Shown one piece after another: positions 59,876-64,000 of a stretch of 64,000 bases of DNA. The translations under genes were made by a program, and so were the position numbers. This DNA comes from an uncultured Selenomonas sp. GTDB lineage: Bacteria; Bacillota; Negativicutes; Selenomonadales; Selenomonadaceae. Where the stretch lies: NCBI GenBank assembly GCA_902780535.1, contig CACZFT010000003.1, positions 1-64,000 of the forward strand, given 5' to 3'. Every line of letters starts with the position of its first letter. Position 1 is the first letter of the stretch. Under the pieces are notes generated by a model, which made no database searches, was not told where the DNA came from, and worked only from the letters and a program-made list of their open reading frames with translations.

Positions 59876-60664
59876 TCAAAGGTAGCGCTTGAGCACGACG
59901 CTCGTGCGGCCTTTCTTCGTGAGGCCGCGAATCTCCTCGACCTCGAGGCGGCCGCGGCCGCGCATCGAGAGCACGTCGCCCTGCTTGACCGTCTGCGAAG
60001 CGCTCTTGACGCTCTGCCAGTTGAGCTTGAGCTTCTCGGCCTTGATGTCGGCAGCGGCACGGCTCCGCGAGAAACCGAAGCCCGCCGCCGCGATGCTGTC
60101 AACGCGCAGCGATGCGACTGTCGCGCGGATTTCTTTCGCGCGTTCCTCTTTCGGCGCGATGGCCGCGAGGTCGTCTTCCGCAACCTCGACAGCGGCCGAG
60201 CCGATTTCCTTGAGGTTCGCGATGAGGTATTCCGCCATCTTCTTGTCGCAGAGGATGCGCGCACTGTCGCCCGTCGCGAGGATGTCACCGATCTTGCCGC
60301 GCTCGATGCCGAGCCCCATGAGCGAGCCGAGCACGTCGCGGTGGCCGAGCCGCACGAATGTGCCGTTCCACGTCGCGCGCACAACGGCGATGTCATAGGC
60401 AGGCGAGCCGCCGAAATCGCGGTCGCGGAACATCGCGCGGCAACGCTCGGCACCCTGGTAGCCGCCGTCGAAATCGATGACGAGCGACGGATAGTTCGCC
60501 GCTATCGTCTCGGCGATTTCCTGCCCGAACGGGTCAAGGAAGTCCGTCAGACGGAACTTCTGGCTCTTTTCCGCCTGCTCGGCGAGGTCGACGAGGTGTT
60601 CGGCCTCCTCGGCTCCCTCCGTGCCGCGATAGTAGCGCAGGAGCTTTTCACGTTGTTCTCCCAT
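59876..60664 (-). CDS. ylmH: S4-domain RNA-binding protein YlmH
   Basis: 262 residues. An N-terminal region with VIDFDGGYQGAERCR and a C-terminal S4 RNA-binding domain (GFSRSRAAADIKAEKLKLNWQ, GDVLSMRGRGRLEV). YlmH family proteins bind stalled 50S subunits and act in quality control. It follows sepF and precedes divIVA, as in B. subtilis. Confidence 0.92.
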   Translation of the reverse strand: MGEQREKLLRYYRGTEGAEEAEHLVDLAEQAEKSQKFRLTDFLDPFGQEIAETIAANYPSLVIDFDGGYQGAERCRAMFRDRDFGGSPAYDIAVVRATWNGTFVRLGHRDVLGSLMGLGIERGKIGDILATGDSARILCDKKMAEYLIANLKEIGSAAVEVAEDDLAAIAPKEERAKEIRATVASLRVDSIAAAGFGFSRSRAAADIKAEKLKLNWQSVKSASQTVKQGDVLSMRGRGRLEVEEIRGLTKKGRTSVVLKRYL

Positions 60665-60680
60665 AAACTGCAGATTCCCC

Positions 60681-61205
60681 TTACTTCTTGAGCCACGGCA
60701 TCTCAGCCGAGACTTTCTTTTCCTCTTCCGTATACGTCACGTTGACGTTCGACGGCGCGCAGAGGAAGACATTGCGGCCGACTTTCTTGATCTCGCCATT
60801 CAGCGCATACGTCGTGCCGCTGATGAAGTCGATGATGCGCTTTGCGGCATCGGCATCCGTATTCTCGAAATTGATGACGACAGGCTTCTTCTCGCGCAGG
60901 CAGTTCGCGACCTGCTGGGCGTCGTCAAACGATTTCGGCTCGATGACGATGACGCGCAGCTTGATATTGCCCTGCGCACTTTCCCGCGCGGACTGGGCGC
61001 TCGAAAAGTCAACGACGTTGCGCGCCGATGGTTCCGAGCGGCTCGGACGTTCAAACTTTGGCACGGATGGTTCTTCCTCCTCTTCCTCTTCTTCCTGCTG
61101 TTCCTGCTCTTTTTGTTCTTCTTCGTCGATCTCGTCTTGCAGGCGTTTCTCTTCCTCGCTGTCGATCAGGCCGATCTTCCCGCAGAACTTGTCGATGATC
61201 TTCAT
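60681..61205 (-). CDS. sepF: Cell-division protein SepF
   Basis: 174 residues. An N-terminal amphipathic membrane-binding helix (MKIIDKFCGKIGL), a highly acidic linker, and the SepF domain (RVIVIEPKSFDDAQQVANCLREKKPVVINFEN, FISGTTYALNGEIKKV). SepF bundles FtsZ and ties it to the membrane. It overlaps yggS by ATGA. Confidence 0.96.
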   Translation of the reverse strand: MKIIDKFCGKIGLIDSEEEKRLQDEIDEEEQKEQEQQEEEEEEEEPSVPKFERPSRSEPSARNVVDFSSAQSARESAQGNIKLRVIVIEPKSFDDAQQVANCLREKKPVVINFENTDADAAKRIIDFISGTTYALNGEIKKVGRNVFLCAPSNVNVTYTEEEKKVSAEMPWLKK

Positions 61206-61900
61206 AATCCGTCACTTCCTTCAGTGGGGAGTTTTTCCATATTGGCGCGGGCCGAAAATCGCCGTTCGATGGCCATCTCGTAATCATGCGACATCCCCAT
61301 CGATAAATATTTTATATTCGACGCCGCAAAGGGCATTTCCTTTGCTTCCATGAAAATTTCATGCATCCGGCGGAACAGCGGACGGCAGCGTTCGCGATCC
61401 TCATAGTCAGGCGCAATCATCATGAGGCCGCAGAGATGGAGGTGCGGCAGTTCGTCGCAGAGCTTCAGGAGCTCCGGCAGGTCCTCTTCAAAGACGCCGC
61501 TCTTCTGCGGCTCCTTCGCGAGGTTCACCTGCACGAGGACGTCCTGCACCTTGCCGATCTTGCCCGCTTCTTTGTCGAGCGCCTTGGCGAGGTGCGTCGA
61601 ATCGACGGATTCGATGATGTCGAAAATCTTGACGGCCTGCTTCGCCTTGTTCGTCTGCAGGTGGCCGATCAGATGCCACGTCGCAGCATCTGGGCCGACG
61701 ACTTTGTACTTGCCCTGTGCCTCCTGCACGCGGTTCTCGCCGACGTTCGTGACGCCGGCCGCGAGCGCCTCCTGCATAGCCGAGACGTCATGATTCTTCG
61801 TCACGGCGACGAGCGTCACGTCATCCGTGAGCTCCGGCGCGCGGCGCGCTTTCGCCGCCGCAATCTTCTCTTCGACTTCCTGCAATTTTTCTGCGATCAT
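61202..61900 (-). CDS. yggS: PLP homeostasis protein YggS/YlmE
   Basis: 232 residues, PLP-binding alanine-racemase-like barrel: VTLVAVTKNHDVSAM with the PLP lysine, GENRVQEAQGK, WHLIGHLQTNKAKQAVKIF, LVQVNLAKEPQKSGV and LSMGMSHDYEMAIE. It regulates pyridoxal phosphate levels and has no racemase activity. GGAGG lies before the ATG. It starts the sepF-ylmH-divIVA group. Confidence 0.96.
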   Translation of the reverse strand: MIAEKLQEVEEKIAAAKARRAPELTDDVTLVAVTKNHDVSAMQEALAAGVTNVGENRVQEAQGKYKVVGPDAATWHLIGHLQTNKAKQAVKIFDIIESVDSTHLAKALDKEAGKIGKVQDVLVQVNLAKEPQKSGVFEEDLPELLKLCDELPHLHLCGLMMIAPDYEDRERCRPLFRRMHEIFMEAKEMPFAASNIKYLSMGMSHDYEMAIERRFSARANMEKLPTEGSDGL

Positions 61901-61954
61901 CGATGCTGCCTCCCCGCAAAAATCCTCATGATGATGTTGCTGTCAAAATCGTGC

Positions 61955-62779
61955 TCACGCCTCGGGCTTCAGCGCAATCATAGCCGCGATGCGGCCCGTC
62001 CTGCCGCCATCGGCGCGGTACGAATAATACCACTTGTGGCGGCAGCAGGTGCATTCACCCGCCACCTGGATGTTTTCCTCCGGCACGCCCGCGCACAGCA
62101 TCTGCTGGCGGTTCGCTTCCCAGAGGTTCAGGTGGATGTGGCCGTCCTGCTCCTTCAGAAGTTTTTCATCTGCATACGGGAACGCCGCGCGGAACTTGTC
62201 GGCGACCTCGGTGCCGACTTCATAGCAGCATGGCCCGATGGCCGGCCCGATGCCGACGAGCACGCCCTTCGGCTGCGTGCCGAATTCCTCACCCATGCGA
62301 TGGAGCGTCTTTTCCGCAATGCTTGCCACCGTGCCCTTCCAGCCGCCATGTGCGATGCCCGCCGCATGATGCTCGGGATCGAGGAACAGGATCGGCGTGC
62401 AGTCTGCAAAGCAGAGCAGGAGCGGCAGGTTCGGCGTGTCCGTGATCAGCGCATCCGTCGCATGGATGCAGTCCGCATAATCCGTCGCGCCGCGTCCGGC
62501 ATCGTCCTCCGTGACGCGCGCAACGACGTCGCCATGCACCTGTTCGGGCGTCACGATGCGCGCGGCATCGAGGCCGAGACTCGCGGCAAAGCGGCGGCGA
62601 TTCTCGCAGACATCCTTGGCATCGTCGCCAACATGCAACGCAAGATCGAGGCTGTCATACGGCGGCTGACTCACGCCGCCGAGGCGCGTCGAGATAGCAT
62701 GAACAGCCACATCTTCGGGAAAAATCGAAAACTTGCCATGCCAGATGTTCTCATGGATATGTTTCAGAAAGTATGCCAT
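61955..62779 (-). CDS. pgeF: Multicopper-oxidase-like purine nucleoside/PgeF family protein (YlmD/YfiH)
   Basis: 274 residues of the laccase-domain family: STRLGGVSQPPYDSLDLALHVGDD, PEQVHGDVVARV, DALITDTPNLPLLLCFADCTPI and GIAHGGWKGTVASI with the Cys/His ligands. Members hydrolyse or phosphorolyse purine nucleosides and edit peptidoglycan precursors. ATG at 62779 follows AAGGGGAAGG. Just before yggS in the operon. Confidence 0.93.
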   Translation of the reverse strand: MAYFLKHIHENIWHGKFSIFPEDVAVHAISTRLGGVSQPPYDSLDLALHVGDDAKDVCENRRRFAASLGLDAARIVTPEQVHGDVVARVTEDDAGRGATDYADCIHATDALITDTPNLPLLLCFADCTPILFLDPEHHAAGIAHGGWKGTVASIAEKTLHRMGEEFGTQPKGVLVGIGPAIGPCCYEVGTEVADKFRAAFPYADEKLLKEQDGHIHLNLWEANRQQMLCAGVPEENIQVAGECTCCRHKWYYSYRADGGRTGRIAAMIALKPEA

Positions 62780-62814
62780 AAAGACCTTCCCCTTTCTGTT
62801 TTTTGCAAATAAAT

Positions 62815-64000
62815 TCAGCAGACGCCGCAGCGGTGGCAGCCTGCAAAGCACGGAATCGTGCGTTCAAGCGATGCCGCTTTTTCGAGCTCCTGATAGAGAT
62901 ACGCTTTCCGGAAGCCCATGTCGAGCCGTTCCCATGGAAAGATTTCGTCTTCCGTGCGCTCGCGCGAAAGATAGAACAAGGGATCGAGCCCCGCCTCCTT
63001 CATCGCGCGCTTGAACGCCTTCGCGCCGCCGAGCTCGCAGGCGCGCACGAGCACGTCAGCGACGCGGCGGTCACCGCGCGAGAGCACACCCTGCACATAC
63101 GATTCGCGCGGGCTCTCGGCGATGATGTGGATATGCTTGCGGCGGCGCAGCGACTGTTCGATGCGTTTGAGGCGTTGCTCGACCGTCTTCTTGTCGCACA
63201 TCGGCTTCCACTGGAACGGCGTGAACGGCTTCGGGATAAATGGATTGATGGAAAGCGTCAAGCGGCCTTTTGCGCCATGCGCTTCCATGTAGTCCTTGAG
63301 CCGGTTCGCGAGGTCAATGATCGCGTCGATGTCCTCTTCTTCCTCGAACGGCAGGCCGATCATGAGATAAAGGCGGTAATTCGGGATTCCTGCTGCGATG
63401 CCGAGATCCATCGAGTGGAAGAGATGCTCTTCCTCGATGCCTTTGTTGATGACGGCGCGCATCTTGGGGCTTCCCGCCTCGGGCGCCATCGTCAGCGTCT
63501 GCAGACCGCTCTTTGCGAGCGACTCCACGAGCTCCTGCGTCACGGAATCGGCGCGGAAAGACGCGACCGACATCGAAAGCCCTTCGCCGAGAATGTCCTT
63601 GCAGAGCGCGTCGATTTCGGGGTAATCCGAGATAGCCGCGCCCATGAGGCCGATGCGCTTCTTATACTGGAGCGCGTCGCGCACTTCCTCGTTGATGACA
63701 TCGAGGCTGCGGTTGCGCGGCACGCGGAAGCAATACCCTGCCATGCAGAAGCGGCAGTGGCGGCCGCAGCCGCGCGCCGTCTCGATGAGGTAGAGGTTGA
63801 ACTCCGTGTCCTCCGTGACGACGACCGTATGCGCAGGCCATTCGTCGAGGTTCTTCACCCATTGACGCGAGACATGCTCCGGCGCGCCAGAGAGCGGCAC
63901 GATGTCAGCGATGCGGCCGTCCGCGTCGTAATGATGCTCATAAAGCGCGGGCACATAGACGCCCGGTACCTGTGCCAGCCGCCGCAGAAGCTCTTTGCGC
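62815..64000 (-). CDS. Radical SAM protein, B12-binding/rSAM fusion type (5' end outside the window)
   Basis: Partial: the gene continues past 64000. The visible 395 or so residues include a radical SAM core, ARGCGRHCRFCMAGYCFRVPRN (CxxxCxxC), TMAPEAGSPKMRAVINKG and IGLPFEEEEDIDAI, and a C-terminal Cys pair region CFAGCHRCGVC. It resembles the TIGR03960-type fusion proteins that precede ribosomal and wall genes in Firmicutes. Substrate unknown. A short gap separates it from pgeF. Confidence 0.8.
   Translation of the reverse strand, partial: RKELLRRLAQVPGVYVPALYEHHYDADGRIADIVPLSGAPEHVSRQWVKNLDEWPAHTVVVTEDTEFNLYLIETARGCGRHCRFCMAGYCFRVPRNRSLDVINEEVRDALQYKKRIGLMGAAISDYPEIDALCKDILGEGLSMSVASFRADSVTQELVESLAKSGLQTLTMAPEAGSPKMRAVINKGIEEEHLFHSMDLGIAAGIPNYRLYLMIGLPFEEEEDIDAIIDLANRLKDYMEAHGAKGRLTLSINPFIPKPFTPFQWKPMCDKKTVEQRLKRIEQSLRRRKHIHIIAESPRESYVQGVLSRGDRRVADVLVRACELGGAKAFKRAMKEAGLDPLFYLSRERTEDEIFPWERLDMGFRKAYLYQELEKAASLERTIPCFAGCHRCGVC

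Overview
The window is a chromosomal segment of an anaerobic, fairly GC-rich Firmicute. The best fit is the Negativicutes (Selenomonas/Mitsuokella-like), inferred from gene content: anaerobic cobalamin genes, the ylm/sepF/divIVA/lspA/rluD/pyrR order, folE2-queC, and an fhaA-fhaB-stp-ftsW-pbpA-pknB block. No rRNA or other taxonomic marker is present, so this is medium confidence. Almost every gene lies on the minus strand. Only rpn (32.6 kb), an AI-2E-type permease (53.7 kb) and thiT (56.4 kb) are on plus.

Layout. 0.1-2.3 kb: UPF0158, cbiE, cbiD. 2.5-5.9 kb: flippase-like membrane protein, folE2-queC (7-deazaguanine), rpe. 5.9-13.2 kb: rsgA and a cell-wall/Ser-Thr kinase operon (fhaA, fhaB, PP2C, ftsW/rodA, pbpA, pknB). 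13.2-17.7 kb: rlmN, rsmB, DUF116, fmt, def. 17.8-24.8 kb: amidohydrolase, pepT, nudC, recO, DUF502, era, ybeY, phoH. 24.9-46.6 kb: a ~22 kb surface-polysaccharide locus read leftwards from a promoter at ~46.6 kb to a terminator at ~24.9 kb. 46.6-53.6 kb: tadA, mdh, PHP phosphoesterase, uvrC, tRNA-Leu, dacA, CBS protein, secreted protein. 53.7-57.5 kb: AI-2E permease, DUF2971, uspA, thiT, pyrR. 57.7-64 kb: rluD, lspA, divIVA, ylmH, sepF, yggS, pgeF and a truncated radical SAM gene.

The polysaccharide locus is the exciting part. It encodes a CDP-polyol-type module (cytidylyltransferase, SDR, CDP-glycerol glycerophosphotransferase-like), five GT2/GT4 glycosyltransferases, two FkbM methyltransferases, a radical SAM enzyme, a HAD protein and the UDP-L-FucNAc genes capE-capF-capG. 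Eight of these proteins carry the same small Rossmann-like YGxGxxG module at one end. All five G tracts of 7-8 bases that I found lie in this locus. They sit inside both FkbM genes (both broken as read), at gene junctions, and in a 76-codon leader ORF. That leader runs through a strong terminator hairpin and ends in an ATGA overlap with the first gene. I read this as a candidate phase-variable, translation-coupled on/off switch for the whole operon. The operon also carries a TIR-domain protein with a small three-helix membrane partner (candidate defence pair) and an antisense Rpn-family nuclease.

Four core genes (pknB, ftsW/rodA, rsmB, mdh) have out-of-frame internal deletions, six in all, at otherwise well-conserved positions. 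Because these genes are normally needed, assembly or consensus error is at least as likely as real gene loss. Two families of dispersed palindromic repeats sit in intergenic gaps.
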